In this document: positions 34,500 through 42,802 of the stretch, in pieces
Numbering within the stretch: position 1 is the stretch's first letter
How the letters are laid out: the number at the start of each line of letters is the position of its first letter
Source: Bin127 sp965221625
GTDB taxonomy: Bacteria > Chloroflexota > Dehalococcoidia > Lucifugimonadales > Lucifugimonadaceae
Length of the DNA stretch: 64,000 nt
Direction of reading: 5' to 3'
NCBI GenBank assembly: GCA_965221625.1
Contig: OZ244903.1
Location: 62,001 to 126,000 of the forward strand
Notes under the pieces: model-generated
What the model was told of the DNA's origin: nothing
What the model saw: the letters and a program-made list of their open reading frames with translations, nothing else
The model's database searches: none
Translations under genes and position numbers: made by a program

Positions 34500-35954
34500 C
34501 TATCGCGAACGCATTGTTGCATACACTTCGTCTGTCTGGCGACGCCTGCGCCTCGCAACACCGTCGTTCTGCGCCGCGATCGCAACGTTGCGGGCAACAT
34601 TGCGGGCAACACTCCGATCGAACACGCTAGGGATTATGAAGTCGGGATCTAGGTGATCTTCAGGAATCACGTCCGCGATCGCCTTCGCAGCCGCAATCTT
34701 CATGCCCTCAGTCACATCCGATGCCCTGACGTCCAACACGCCTCTGAAGAACCCTGGGAAGCAGAGCGAGTTGTTGATTTGGTTGGGATAGTCGGTGCGT
34801 CCGGTCGCCATTATCGCCACGTTGTCCGGGATGTCCTCAGGCCAAATCTCTGGGTTCGGGTTCGAGAGTGCGAATACGATTGCGCCTTGTCCCATACTTT
34901 CTACCTGTTCACGCGTCAACAATCCTGGTCCGGCCAGACCCAGCACAAAATCGGCCCCTTCGATGCATTCGCTGACCGTGCCGTTGACATTCCGAGGGTT
35001 CGTGTTGTCGGCGAACCACTGCTTCATCGGATTGTCCGCAAGATCGCGATCTCTCGAAAGCGCGCCTTGACGATCGAATCCGATGATGTCCTTCACGCCG
35101 TAAGAGAGCAATATCTTCGTGCAAGCGGTGCCAGACGCCCCGACACCCAAAACGACCGTCTTGAGACTCTCCGGCTCCTTGCCAACCAACTTCAATGCGT
35201 TAATCAAACCAGCGAGGACGACGACTGCGGTTCCGTGTTGGTCGTCGTGAAATACCGGGATGTCCAACTCCGCCTTGAGACGGTCCTCAACTTCGAAACA
35301 GCGCGGCGCGCTGATGTCTTCGAGATTGATGCCACCGAACCCCGGGGCGATTGCCTTGACAATCGACACGATCTCATCCGGATCTTGCGTGTCCAAGCAG
35401 AGCGGCCAAGCATCGACGCCACCGAACTCCTTGAATAGCAACGCTTTGCCTTCCATCACCGGAAGCGAGGCTGCGGGTCCGATATCACCCAATCCCAATA
35501 CCGCCGAACCGTCGGTTACGACTGCAACCGTGTGTCCTTTGCCAGTCAGTGCCCAAACGGCATCTGGATCTTCATGGATGGCCATGCAAACTCTACCGAC
35601 GCCAGGGGTGTAGGCCTTCGACATATCGTCCCGGGTCGCCACCGGGACTGTTGCGCGCATCTCAATCTTGCCGCGCACGTGCATGAGAAACGTTGCGTCC
35701 GAGACGCTGTTCACTTCGACTTCATCAAGAGCGGTGATGGCGTCGATTACCTGCTGCGAATGCGTCTCGCCTGACGTGTTGATGGTGAAGTCGCGAATCA
35801 TCGTCCCGCCGGAAGACGACACGACGTCGATCGCAGCCGCGTCCCCGCCGAACTTGCCGATCGCCGACGTGATGATCCCAAGCATGCCAGGGCGGTTTGG
35901 ATACGCAGCCCGAATCGTGATGCTGTACGCTACTCCAGGGTTTGGCCCTGACAT
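34500..35954 (-). CDS. NAD(P)-dependent malic enzyme with N-terminal ACT domain
   Basis: 484 residues from ATG 35954, with GGGAGG five bases upstream. Residues about 10-90 form an ACT-like regulatory domain (IRAAYPNRPGMLGIITSAIGKFG). The malic domain has catalytic Tyr in SKAYTPGVG, Lys in GKALLFKEFGG, the metal site VFHDDQHGTA and the NAD fold VVLGVGASGTACTKIL. Decarboxylates malate to pyruvate. The ACT domain suggests control by an amino acid or other small ligand. The C-terminus is basic. Confidence 0.93.
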   Translation of the reverse strand: MSGPNPGVAYSITIRAAYPNRPGMLGIITSAIGKFGGDAAAIDVVSSSGGTMIRDFTINTSGETHSQQVIDAITALDEVEVNSVSDATFLMHVRGKIEMRATVPVATRDDMSKAYTPGVGRVCMAIHEDPDAVWALTGKGHTVAVVTDGSAVLGLGDIGPAASLPVMEGKALLFKEFGGVDAWPLCLDTQDPDEIVSIVKAIAPGFGGINLEDISAPRCFEVEDRLKAELDIPVFHDDQHGTAVVVLAGLINALKLVGKEPESLKTVVLGVGASGTACTKILLSYGVKDIIGFDRQGALSRDRDLADNPMKQWFADNTNPRNVNGTVSECIEGADFVLGLAGPGLLTREQVESMGQGAIVFALSNPNPEIWPEDIPDNVAIMATGRTDYPNQINNSLCFPGFFRGVLDVRASDVTEGMKIAAAKAIADVIPEDHLDPDFIIPSVFDRSVARNVARNVAIAAQNDGVARRRRRQTDEVYATMRSR

Positions 35955-36183
35955 CTGAACCTCCCTCATCGGTCTCGTCAGACCACCGCGAATGCTGTTT
36001 GGTGAACTGCAGAAACCCAGTCACCGTAGGCACCCGCGTGATCGTGCAATCATGGTATCACCCAACACGCGCACCAAATCCGCCCAAATCTACGTCAAGC
36101 CTCAGACTGATCGGCAATGAATCGTCCTTGAATTCGGTTGTTGTAACCTGATTTCACGCGTCCGATTATGTGTGCGAGGAATC

Positions 36184-36969
36184 ATGACGGTTAACCAATC
36201 GAATACGAAACCGACGATACGAGGCAGATTCACGACGTGCGAGATCACTCGCCGCGTTGACCTCACGGAAGATCTATGGAAGATTTGGCTCAAACCGGCC
36301 CAACCGTTCGACTTCAAACCGGGACAATACTGCACGATCGGAGCAGAAGGAATCGAACGACCGTACTCCATCGTGTCTTCACCCGACGAGCCTGAGATCG
36401 AACTCTTCATCGAACTCGTCCCTCCGCCGGACGGAAACCTCACTCCCGTGCTCTTCGATCTGTCAGTTGGCACCGAACTCACCCTTCGTCCGCGAGCCAA
36501 AGGAATATTCGTCTTCAAGCCCAAATTCAAGAACCACGTCATGGTCGGAACTGTCACCGGCGTGGCACCATACGTTTCGATGTTGCGAAAATTCCTCAAC
36601 GACCAACAATGGAACGCCGACGCCCCGATTCCGCGCGACCAGTATCAGTTCTACGTCTTGGAAGGTGCCAGCTATCTGGATGAGTTCGGGTATGACGAGG
36701 AACTGAAGGCACTCGCCGAAGCCAATCCCAACATCGAGTTCTACCACTCGGTGAGCCGACCCGACGAGGAACGCAACAGTGCTTGGGTAGGTCCGCGCGG
36801 CCGAATCAATACGCTGGTCGAAGAGTTCGTGACGCAGCGTCAACTCGATCCGCACGAAACGGTCGTTTACGCCTGCGGGCACCCGGGAATGATCGAAGAC
36901 GTAAAGGAACGCTTCGCTGAAACCGACTTTCACTTCGAAGAAGAGCGTTTCTGGAAAGACGACGATTAG
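36184..36969 (+). CDS. Ferredoxin/flavodoxin-NADP+ reductase family protein
   Basis: 261 residues from ATG 36184 with GAGGA at 36176-36180. FAD-binding RPYSIVSSPDE (RxYS motif), then GTVTGVAPYVSMLR for the NADP pyrophosphate and a C-terminal VYACGHPGMIEDVKERF. It transfers electrons between NADPH and a small redox protein. No ferredoxin gene is adjacent. Confidence 0.9.
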   Translation: MTVNQSNTKPTIRGRFTTCEITRRVDLTEDLWKIWLKPAQPFDFKPGQYCTIGAEGIERPYSIVSSPDEPEIELFIELVPPPDGNLTPVLFDLSVGTELTLRPRAKGIFVFKPKFKNHVMVGTVTGVAPYVSMLRKFLNDQQWNADAPIPRDQYQFYVLEGASYLDEFGYDEELKALAEANPNIEFYHSVSRPDEERNSAWVGPRGRINTLVEEFVTQRQLDPHETVVYACGHPGMIEDVKERFAETDFHFEEERFWKDDD

Positions 36970-37097
36970 TTCCCCACAACCGTCGCGGTTGTACCATCAA
37001 TCGAAGACTAAACCCCGGTGTCTAAGTTGGGATGAATGCAACGCGAAGAGGATTCCGGGCAACCAACACCTACGCGGACTTCTATAGGAGCGAAAAA

Positions 37098-37991
37098 ATG
37101 GCAGAGAAAATCGGTTTTGTCGGACTCGGCATCATGGGTAAACCCATGGCCAAGAACCTCATCAACGCTGGTTACGACGTCACCGTCTACGACATCTTCC
37201 CAGAGCCCATCGCCGAGATGGTCGATGCGGGAGCGACAGGTGCCGTATCATGCGCCGACGTCGCCAAATCCAACGACATCGTCGTCACAATGGTTCAAGA
37301 CGGTCCGCAAGCGAAACAGGCGATCCTCGGCGAAGGCGGCGTCATTGAAGGCGCATCCGAAGGCGATCTCGTAGTCGATATGTCTTCGATCGCTCCCGGC
37401 GTCTCTCAAGAAATCGGGGCCGGACTCGCGGCGAAAAACGTCAACTTCCTCGACGCCCCGGTCTCTGGCGGCGAACCGTTCGCAATCTCCGGTGACCTAG
37501 CAATCATGGTCGGCGGCGGCGCGAACGACTTTGAGCGCGCCAAGCCGATATTCGACGTGCTCGGAAAGTCGGCGGTGCTCTGCGGGTCGCACGGAGCGGG
37601 AAACGTCACCAAACTCGCAAACCAGATCTGCGTAGGAGCGAACATCCACGCACTCGCTGAAGCACTGGTGCTCGCAACCGCGGCCGGCGTTAACCCAAGG
37701 ACCGTGTTCGAAGCCATCCAAGGCGGACTTGCCGGCTCGAATGTGATGAACGCCAAAGCTCCAATGATGGTGGACCGCAACTTCGAACCGGGTTTCCGCA
37801 TTGAGCTCCACTACAAAGACATAAACAATGCGATGGAGACTGCGCGCGACCTGAACGTGCCGCTGCAGGTGACATCAAATCTCCAACAAGTGCTGACGTC
37901 ACTCGTAGTTGGTGGCGACGGTCGCAAAGATCACGCCGGTATTCTCCGTTACGTGGAGCAGCTCGCTGGCGTAGAGGTAAAAGAGCTCTAA
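37098..37991 (+). CDS. Beta-hydroxyacid dehydrogenase (2-hydroxy-3-oxopropionate reductase type)
   Basis: 297 residues from ATG 37098 with AGGAG at 37086-37090. N-terminal NAD(P) loop FVGLGIMGKPMAKNL, substrate motif DAPVSGGE and catalytic Lys in GNVTKLANQ. The closest types are tartronate-semialdehyde reductase (GarR/GlxR) and 3-hydroxyisobutyrate dehydrogenase; motif reading cannot separate them. A plausible downstream partner of sugar-acid dehydratases such as the gene at 2994. Confidence 0.9.
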   Translation: MAEKIGFVGLGIMGKPMAKNLINAGYDVTVYDIFPEPIAEMVDAGATGAVSCADVAKSNDIVVTMVQDGPQAKQAILGEGGVIEGASEGDLVVDMSSIAPGVSQEIGAGLAAKNVNFLDAPVSGGEPFAISGDLAIMVGGGANDFERAKPIFDVLGKSAVLCGSHGAGNVTKLANQICVGANIHALAEALVLATAAGVNPRTVFEAIQGGLAGSNVMNAKAPMMVDRNFEPGFRIELHYKDINNAMETARDLNVPLQVTSNLQQVLTSLVVGGDGRKDHAGILRYVEQLAGVEVKEL

Positions 37992-38038
37992 CCGGATTCA
38001 ACATCGAGCTTCAGTTGGCACGACCCAATCGGAGCTCT

Positions 38039-38968
38039 TCATCGGCTGCGCGGTTCTTCCTCGTCCCAACCGCGTGTGATGTCCTCTAGAAACTCTTCGA
38101 CCTCGGGTAGCAACTCAACGCCGCCCTCATCACTCGCATCCGGTTCTTCGGTCTCTTCAGAGTCATATTCCAGTTCGAGTTGGGCAATAATCTGCGTCAA
38201 ACGCATCCGATCCAAACCTGAAGTGTCGACCTGGGAATACTGAGTTTCGCCCATCAATATCTCCGGCATCTCGTTCTTCGGTATGCCGTAGAGGTCAGCA
38301 AGAATCGACAACACTCTTGCAGTCCCTACGTAGTCCTTGTCGAGCTTCATGTAAAACGGCAGATGCACAATCATCGAAAGCGTCTCCAAACCCAAGTCAG
38401 TCCTCGCCAGCTCTGTCAACTGCGACGTCATCGAGGTCGGACCTTGGTACCTGCTTCGTCCCAATCGGACGCCATCGGTGAAGCGTGAAGAAGGTTCCCA
38501 TCCGCGCGCGGCACCGGTAACCTTCAACGGCCGCGTATGCGGCACGGAATCGTACATCGAACCAACGAGTACGTATCTACCAACGTTGAACTGACGAAGC
38601 AGCTCCAATATCGAGTCGTTGAAATCATCAGCCCAAGAGTGCGGCTCGAGCATCTTGATGATCAGCAAATCCTGGCCGCCCGGCACACGCGCTGCCAAGA
38701 TCTCCGTGTTCGGAATGCGGAACGTCCGCTCTCCCTGCACCAAGCGGATCCGAGGACGGTAGCGCGTGTGATCATAGAATTTCGACGGTCGATCCAGCTG
38801 CCCTATCTTCTTGGCTCCGAACACTCGTCCGATGCGGTTCAGCGCGATGCGACCGACATCCCCGACATTGACCCATGGTCGGAGGTTAACCAAGCAGTGC
38901 GGGTTTTCGAGACTCGAGGGATCTACGTCGATCCGGAAATCACCTATCAACATTGGCTCTTCCCCCAT
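38039..38968 (-). CDS. PAC2 family protein
   Basis: 309 residues. Hallmarks are RPRIRLVQGERTFRIPNTEI, LLIIKMLEPHSWADDF and VLVGSMYDSVPHTRPLKVTG, the last being the PAC2 signature. The C-terminal 40 residues are strongly acidic (SEETEEPDASDEGG). PAC2 proteins resemble proteasome-assembly chaperones; actinobacterial and chloroflexal members have no proven role. No proteasome gene is nearby. ATG 38968 or Met five residues on. Confidence 0.8.
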   Translation of the reverse strand: MGEEPMLIGDFRIDVDPSSLENPHCLVNLRPWVNVGDVGRIALNRIGRVFGAKKIGQLDRPSKFYDHTRYRPRIRLVQGERTFRIPNTEILAARVPGGQDLLIIKMLEPHSWADDFNDSILELLRQFNVGRYVLVGSMYDSVPHTRPLKVTGAARGWEPSSRFTDGVRLGRSRYQGPTSMTSQLTELARTDLGLETLSMIVHLPFYMKLDKDYVGTARVLSILADLYGIPKNEMPEILMGETQYSQVDTSGLDRMRLTQIIAQLELEYDSEETEEPDASDEGGVELLPEVEEFLEDITRGWDEEEPRSR

Positions 38969-39167
38969 TTCTTCCCTATCCGTAACCTACCCGATGCCGA
39001 ATTCGCAAAGCACTGTTGGCACCCGACAAAATTCACCTCCCTGCAACGGTATTAGGATAATCCAACCTAAGATTTCTTGCTCTGTATCATTTCCTCAATA
39101 AGAATCGGTAGTCATCCAGACCTTCGAAATCGAAACTCAAACCGTAATCGCAAAGGCAATCGTTCAC

Positions 39168-40148
39168 ATGCCCTACAAAATGGTGTTCTTGCCACCTAAT
39201 TCGCAACACAATCTCGACCTCATGGCGCGGCTCCAAGACTCCGTGCCTGATGCGACGTTGGTTGCTCCCGTCGACGAGGATGCAGCGGTCGCCGAGTTGG
39301 CCGATGCGGACGCAGCATTCGGCACGATGAACCCGCGCCTAGTGGCCGCGGCATCCAAACTCCGCTGGCTACAAGCTCCCGCCGCCGCGCCTCCGGCCGG
39401 ATACTACTTCGACGAGCTGATTGATCACCCGCTGCAAGTTACCAACTTCCGTGAGATCTACAACGATCACATCTCGGTCCACATCCTCGCGATGATGCTC
39501 TCGTTCGTCAAGCACTTGAACCTCTACAGCGACCATCAACGCGAGCGCAATTGGGCGAAACTCCTAGGTGATGGGTACAACTCGGTATTCCTGCCCGAAT
39601 CGTCGGTCCTAATCGTGGGCGTCGGTGGCATCGGAACGGAGACAGCCCGGTTGTGCAAGGCGTTTGGGTGCACCGTCATCGGCATTGATGCGCGGTGGGA
39701 ATCCCCCGGCGCGAACACCCACGTCGACGAGATGCATGACCCCGATTCACTCGACGAGCAACTTCCGCGCGCTGATTTCGTGGTCCTGACCATACCTCAC
39801 ACGCCGCAAACTGAAGGACTCTTCGACGCGTCGAAGTTCGCATTGATGAAGGATTCTGCGATTTTCATCAACATCGGACGCGGCATGACAACGAAACTCG
39901 ACGACCTAAACGACGCCTTACGTAAAGGGCAAATTGGCGGTGCCGGCCTCGATGTCTACGAGATCGAACCGCTCCCTGCAAATCACCCGTTGTGGGATGC
40001 GCCCAACACCATTCTTACGCCTCATATCGCCGCCGACGAAGGCCGACACCTGCTTGAGCGTCGCTACGAGGTTGTCGCCGACAACATGCGACGGTTTGCA
40101 GACGGAGAACCGTTGCGGAATTTGGTCGACAAAGCGAACTGGTTCTGA
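39168..40148 (+). CDS. D-isomer specific 2-hydroxyacid dehydrogenase
   Basis: 326 residues. NAD-binding VLIVGVGGIGTETARLCKAFG, catalytic Arg in INIGRGMTTKLDDL, Glu in YEIEPLPANHPLW and His in LTPHIAADEG. Oxidoreduction of a 2-oxo/D-2-hydroxyacid; substrate unknown. 36 bases upstream of an esterase gene, probably co-transcribed. Confidence 0.93.
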   Translation: MPYKMVFLPPNSQHNLDLMARLQDSVPDATLVAPVDEDAAVAELADADAAFGTMNPRLVAAASKLRWLQAPAAAPPAGYYFDELIDHPLQVTNFREIYNDHISVHILAMMLSFVKHLNLYSDHQRERNWAKLLGDGYNSVFLPESSVLIVGVGGIGTETARLCKAFGCTVIGIDARWESPGANTHVDEMHDPDSLDEQLPRADFVVLTIPHTPQTEGLFDASKFALMKDSAIFINIGRGMTTKLDDLNDALRKGQIGGAGLDVYEIEPLPANHPLWDAPNTILTPHIAADEGRHLLERRYEVVADNMRRFADGEPLRNLVDKANWF

Positions 40149-40184
40149 TCGCAGCATGAACGTCACGTCCTAAGGAAGATGAAC

Positions 40185-41135
40185 ATGGTCACTCCGCGAC
40201 TACATCCCGACACCGTCGCATACATGGAAAAATCGGACGAACTCGCAATGCCCGGTGCAGGCGAGTGCTCGGTAGAAGAGTTGCGCGCTGCCACGCGCAA
40301 ACGCAATCAGTTAATGAAACCGGCGATGGAACCAGTGAAGAAGATGATTCGTCGCAAGTTCGACGGGCCCGACGGCGAGATTGCGCTCCGCATCTACACT
40401 CCGGAGGGATACGAACCACCGCATCCGGTGATCATGGTCTTCCATGGTGGCGGTTGGACGATTCGAGCGGCCGAATGGGAAGGCGTCACTTCTCGCGCAC
40501 TCGCAAATCGAGTTGGCGCGATCACGATTTCGGTCAAGTATCGTCTGGCTCCCGAGACTCGCTTTCCAGGCGCGGCCGAAGATTGCTACGCCGCGACGCG
40601 TTGGGTAATAGACAATGGGCAGGAGTTCGGCGGCGATCCGTCGAGGCTTGCTGTAGCTGGAACCTCGGCCGGCGGAAACCTATCCGCGGTGGTCGCTCAG
40701 ATGGCACGTGACCGCGGCGGGCCGCGCATCGCTCACCAAGTTCTGTTCTGTCCGGTAGTCGACCATGACTTCACCTCTCCGTCATATGATCAGTTCGCTG
40801 ACGGCTACGGATTGACGAAGTTGGGGATGCAGTGGTTTTGGGAACAATACCTCGGTGCCGATGGCGACGGTTCCCATCCGTACGCCTCCCCGATTCGTGC
40901 TGATGACTTGAGCGGATTACCCGATGCAACCGTCATCACCGCCGAGTGCGACGTTCTCAGAGACGAAGCGGAGGCATACCACGAAGCGATGCGGCAAGCA
41001 GGGGTAAACTCCCGCTTAACGCGCTACGAAGGGGTATTACACGGTTTCAACTGCCAAACCGGTTACGTTAATCTCGCAGAAGTCGCACAAGACGAAGCTT
41101 CCGACCGCATTAAACAATCGTTCCAAAACGTCTAA
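40185..41135 (+). CDS. Alpha/beta hydrolase (HSL-type acetyl esterase)
   Basis: 316 residues from ATG 40185; AAGGA lies about nine bases upstream, while the ATG at 40179 is too close to it. Oxyanion HGGGW, nucleophile GTSAGGN, Asp in AECDVLRDEA and His in GVLHGF complete the catalytic triad of the hormone-sensitive-lipase family. Cytoplasmic; hydrolyses a short-chain ester. Confidence 0.92.
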   Translation: MVTPRLHPDTVAYMEKSDELAMPGAGECSVEELRAATRKRNQLMKPAMEPVKKMIRRKFDGPDGEIALRIYTPEGYEPPHPVIMVFHGGGWTIRAAEWEGVTSRALANRVGAITISVKYRLAPETRFPGAAEDCYAATRWVIDNGQEFGGDPSRLAVAGTSAGGNLSAVVAQMARDRGGPRIAHQVLFCPVVDHDFTSPSYDQFADGYGLTKLGMQWFWEQYLGADGDGSHPYASPIRADDLSGLPDATVITAECDVLRDEAEAYHEAMRQAGVNSRLTRYEGVLHGFNCQTGYVNLAEVAQDEASDRIKQSFQNV

Positions 41136-41250
41136 GATCACCGTCATTGAGGTTCGCATTGCAAGGAACCGAATTTCGCGATTCGGGTTGAAATCCGTCG
41201 ATGCCGAGCCGTGCGGATTTTGATGTTTCCCAACTGAAAGTGGCGATTTC

Positions 41251-41256
41251 TATAAT
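41251..41256 (+). promoter_or_regulatory. -10 element of the small DUF5679-like gene
   Basis: Perfect TATAAT at 41251-41256, about 63 bases before the start codon at 41319. The -35 region is not clear. Confidence 0.4.
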
Positions 41257-41318
41257 CTTGACGCATGAACGCCGAACTGAATTCGGCATTGACGACAAAC
41301 CAAGAAACGAGGGTACCA

Positions 41319-41495
41319 ATGGAGCTCACGGCTTACTCGGTTAAAGAAAAAGCCCAAGTGCCTATTCAGAATCCCGAAGTGGTTACGATGAAGAACGGCC
41401 GCAAGGCTGTACAGGGCACATCTCCAGCCGGCAACAAGGTGTATCGAATACTCTCTGCTGCCGACGCTGAGAAGCTCGAAAAAGAGCTGGGATAG
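41319..41495 (+). CDS. DUF5679-like small protein that has lost its zinc-ribbon cysteines
   Basis: 58 residues from ATG 41319 with GAGGG at 41309-41313. The central NPEVVTMKNGRKAVQGT followed by a final (Y/F)RI strand matches the DUF5679 zinc ribbon, whose usual form is YCVKC...VTMKNGRPA..GTCPVCGTKMFRI. Here the first pair reads YSVKE and the second SPAG, so none of the four zinc cysteines remains, and a helix (AADAEKLEKELG) is appended. Has its own promoter and a terminator overlapping the stop. Role unknown; the comparison is from memory of the family. Confidence 0.7.
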   Translation: MELTAYSVKEKAQVPIQNPEVVTMKNGRKAVQGTSPAGNKVYRILSAADAEKLEKELG

Positions 41496-41504
41496 CTCTT
41501 TTTC
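41478..41504 (+). terminator. Terminator overlapping the stop of the DUF5679-like gene
   Basis: GAAAAAGAGCT (41478-41488) pairs with AGCTCTTTTTC (41494-41504) around a five-base loop; the stop codon TAG is at 41493-41495, inside the hairpin, and the T-run is part of the right arm. Confidence 0.8.
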
Positions 41505-41565
41505 TAATCACGTGGAGCACTGGCTGCTCCGCGCACAATGTGGCTATCCGAGGTCTGCCAATGAC

Positions 41566-41594
41566 TCGACAGATCTTGGTTAGCTACATATAAT
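41566..41594 (+). promoter_or_regulatory. Strong promoter of the structured RNA
   Basis: TCGACA at 41566-41571 (5 of 6 to consensus), a 17-base spacer and a perfect TATAAT at 41589-41594. Transcription should begin near 41601. No coding gene begins within 380 bases, so the promoter serves the structured RNA or a long leader. Confidence 0.7.
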
Positions 41595-41600
41595 TTCGGA

Positions 41601-41882
41601 AGCCAACGGGCCGTCCTATGTGGCTCGTTGTGGCGGTGGCAACGGTGTCGCCGACCGGTTCACTACAACGAAAGGAGGGACGACTAGGTAATGGCATATA
41701 GCTGTAAGAGAGGTGTCTCGCTCTAGTCGAGACCCCCTAAATCGTCCCACACAGTGAGAAATCGCTGTGTTGTGGAAGTGTAAATCGGGGTGATCTTCCG
41801 TCTAGACGCGAGACACCTCCTCTGCGGGTGGCACCACTCGGACAGTGCAAATCAACTGTCCCGGTGGTGCCACCCGCTTTTT
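41601..41882 (+). ncRNA. Highly structured RNA or long 5' leader, unknown family
   Basis: About 282 bases between a strong promoter and an intrinsic terminator. Hairpin 1: 41602-41612 with 41622-41634. Hairpin 2: GGTGGC 41635-41640 with GCC/ACC 41650-41656. A long helix AGA-GAGGTGTCTCGC-TCTAG (41707-41726) pairs with CTAGA-GCGAGACACCTC-TCT (41802-41823), 20 pairs with two single-base bulges. Inside it is a hairpin around CACACAG/CTGTG (about 41747-41773). An alternative pairing GGGACGA 41677-41683 with TCGTCCC 41742-41748 is mutually exclusive with part of the long helix. The 3' domain carries a T-box-like GGGTGGCACC. It does not show conserved cores of RNase P, tmRNA, SRP or 6S RNA. Downstream lie the MNT and HEPN genes. 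Confidence 0.6.
41824..41882 (+). terminator. Very stable terminator with T-box-like core
   Basis: GCGGGTGGCACCAC (41824-41837) pairs perfectly with GTGGTGCCACCCGC (41864-41877). A second perfect 7-bp stem inside it (41840-41846 with 41855-41861) encloses an eight-base loop, and T5 follows. The left arm contains GGGTGGCACC, the core of the T-box sequence. A competing fold CGGG-(TGGCACC bulge)-AC...GT-CCCG (41825-41837 with 41858-41863) resembles the T-box antiterminator. Confidence 0.9.
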
Positions 41883-41977
41883 ATTTGAACTGCGTTTGAC
41901 CGCCCACGCCCCTGTGGGTGCAATACGTTTAGACTTCAACGAGCGACCACTAGATAACTCGATCAACCCGCCCATAC

Positions 41978-42319
41978 ATGTCTCCGATGATGTTTGGATT
42001 CGGCCAGCAACGCCGAATGATGCTGGAAGCGGAACTGCAACGCTTTGTCGAAGAAATGCCACAACTCGGTATGACGAGGTTGATACTCATCGGTGATCTA
42101 GTCGCAGGCACGCCTGCCAAACCCGACACAACGTTAGAGCTGGTGGTCGTGCAAGAAACAATCGAGCCTCACCATCGTAGGCATGAGTTCTGGGCAACCC
42201 ACCTGAGACCTGCCGTCGGAACGTCATTTCACGTCTACACTGAATCAGAGTTCAACGACTTCGGTGAACAGGATCCAATCCTAAGGCAGGCGGCACAGTA
42301 CGGCGACCAACTGTTCTGA
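41978..42319 (+). CDS. MNT-type nucleotidyltransferase-like protein (degenerate), partner of HEPN protein
   Basis: 113 residues or slightly fewer (ATGs at 41978, 41987 and 41990). A central strand-loop-strand LILIGDLVAGTPAKPDTTLELVVVQ follows the minimal nucleotidyltransferase layout GSxxxG...DxD, but Ser is Asp and the DxD metal site reads TLE, so catalysis is doubtful. No ribosome site is visible. It is followed after 18 bases by a HEPN gene, the usual toxin-antitoxin arrangement (HepT/MntA type). Family call is moderate. Confidence 0.55.
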   Translation: MSPMMFGFGQQRRMMLEAELQRFVEEMPQLGMTRLILIGDLVAGTPAKPDTTLELVVVQETIEPHHRRHEFWATHLRPAVGTSFHVYTESEFNDFGEQDPILRQAAQYGDQLF

Positions 42320-42337
42320 GACCGCGTCAACAAAGCC

Positions 42338-42754
42338 ATGACCGACTACACTTCGCTCAATGCCGTCCCAAGGAGTTGGCTCACACAAGCCTCGCACGAC
42401 CTTCATGCAGCCAGAGCCAATCGCGACGTCGGCCGGCACTCCCTAGCGTGCTTTCTGTGCCAACAAGCAGCCGAGAAAGCAGTCGTCGGTTACCTTTACA
42501 ACCAAGGTGCCGAGCATGTTTGGGGACACGCACTCGCCGACCTATGCGAAGACGCGAAGGCGTTCGATCAATCCTTCGAGTTCATCAAATCGATCGCCGT
42601 GATTCTTGACCGACACTACCTTGGTGCGCTCTATCCTCAAACGCTCCCCGGTGGTGCTCCCTGCGACGCATACGAGGCGATCGACTCGGAACGCTCGCTG
42701 GAGATCGCACAAGACGTGCTCAACGGCGTTCACGAGCGGTTGGGTTTAACCTGA
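42338..42754 (+). CDS. HEPN domain protein
   Basis: 138 residues, all-helical. WLTQASHDLHAARANRD, SLACFLCQQAAEKAVVGYL and GHALADLCEDA match the HEPN (COG2250) pattern, and the C-terminal half has LDRHYLGALYP...PGG. The usual RYP motif of this group reads LYP, so RNase activity is uncertain; an Arg-His pair (DRH) is nearby. HEPN proteins next to MNT proteins act as ribonuclease toxins neutralised by the partner. Confidence 0.75.
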   Translation: MTDYTSLNAVPRSWLTQASHDLHAARANRDVGRHSLACFLCQQAAEKAVVGYLYNQGAEHVWGHALADLCEDAKAFDQSFEFIKSIAVILDRHYLGALYPQTLPGGAPCDAYEAIDSERSLEIAQDVLNGVHERLGLT

Positions 42755-42802
42755 ACGAGTGCTAACAGCGTCAGCGAACTGACGACCGAATTTGGTTGCA
42801 AG

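Noticed and set aside
41650..41670. GGTTC sequence resembling a tRNA T-arm in the structured RNA
   Set aside because: No acceptor, D or anticodon arms can be folded around it.
41618..41726. Two small ORFs inside the structured RNA (27 codons from 41618, Val-rich at its start; 11 codons from 41691 after AAAGGAGG)
   Set aside because: They could be leader peptides, but the genes downstream are not amino-acid biosynthesis genes and the spacing of the Shine-Dalgarno to 41691 is long; kept only as a possibility.
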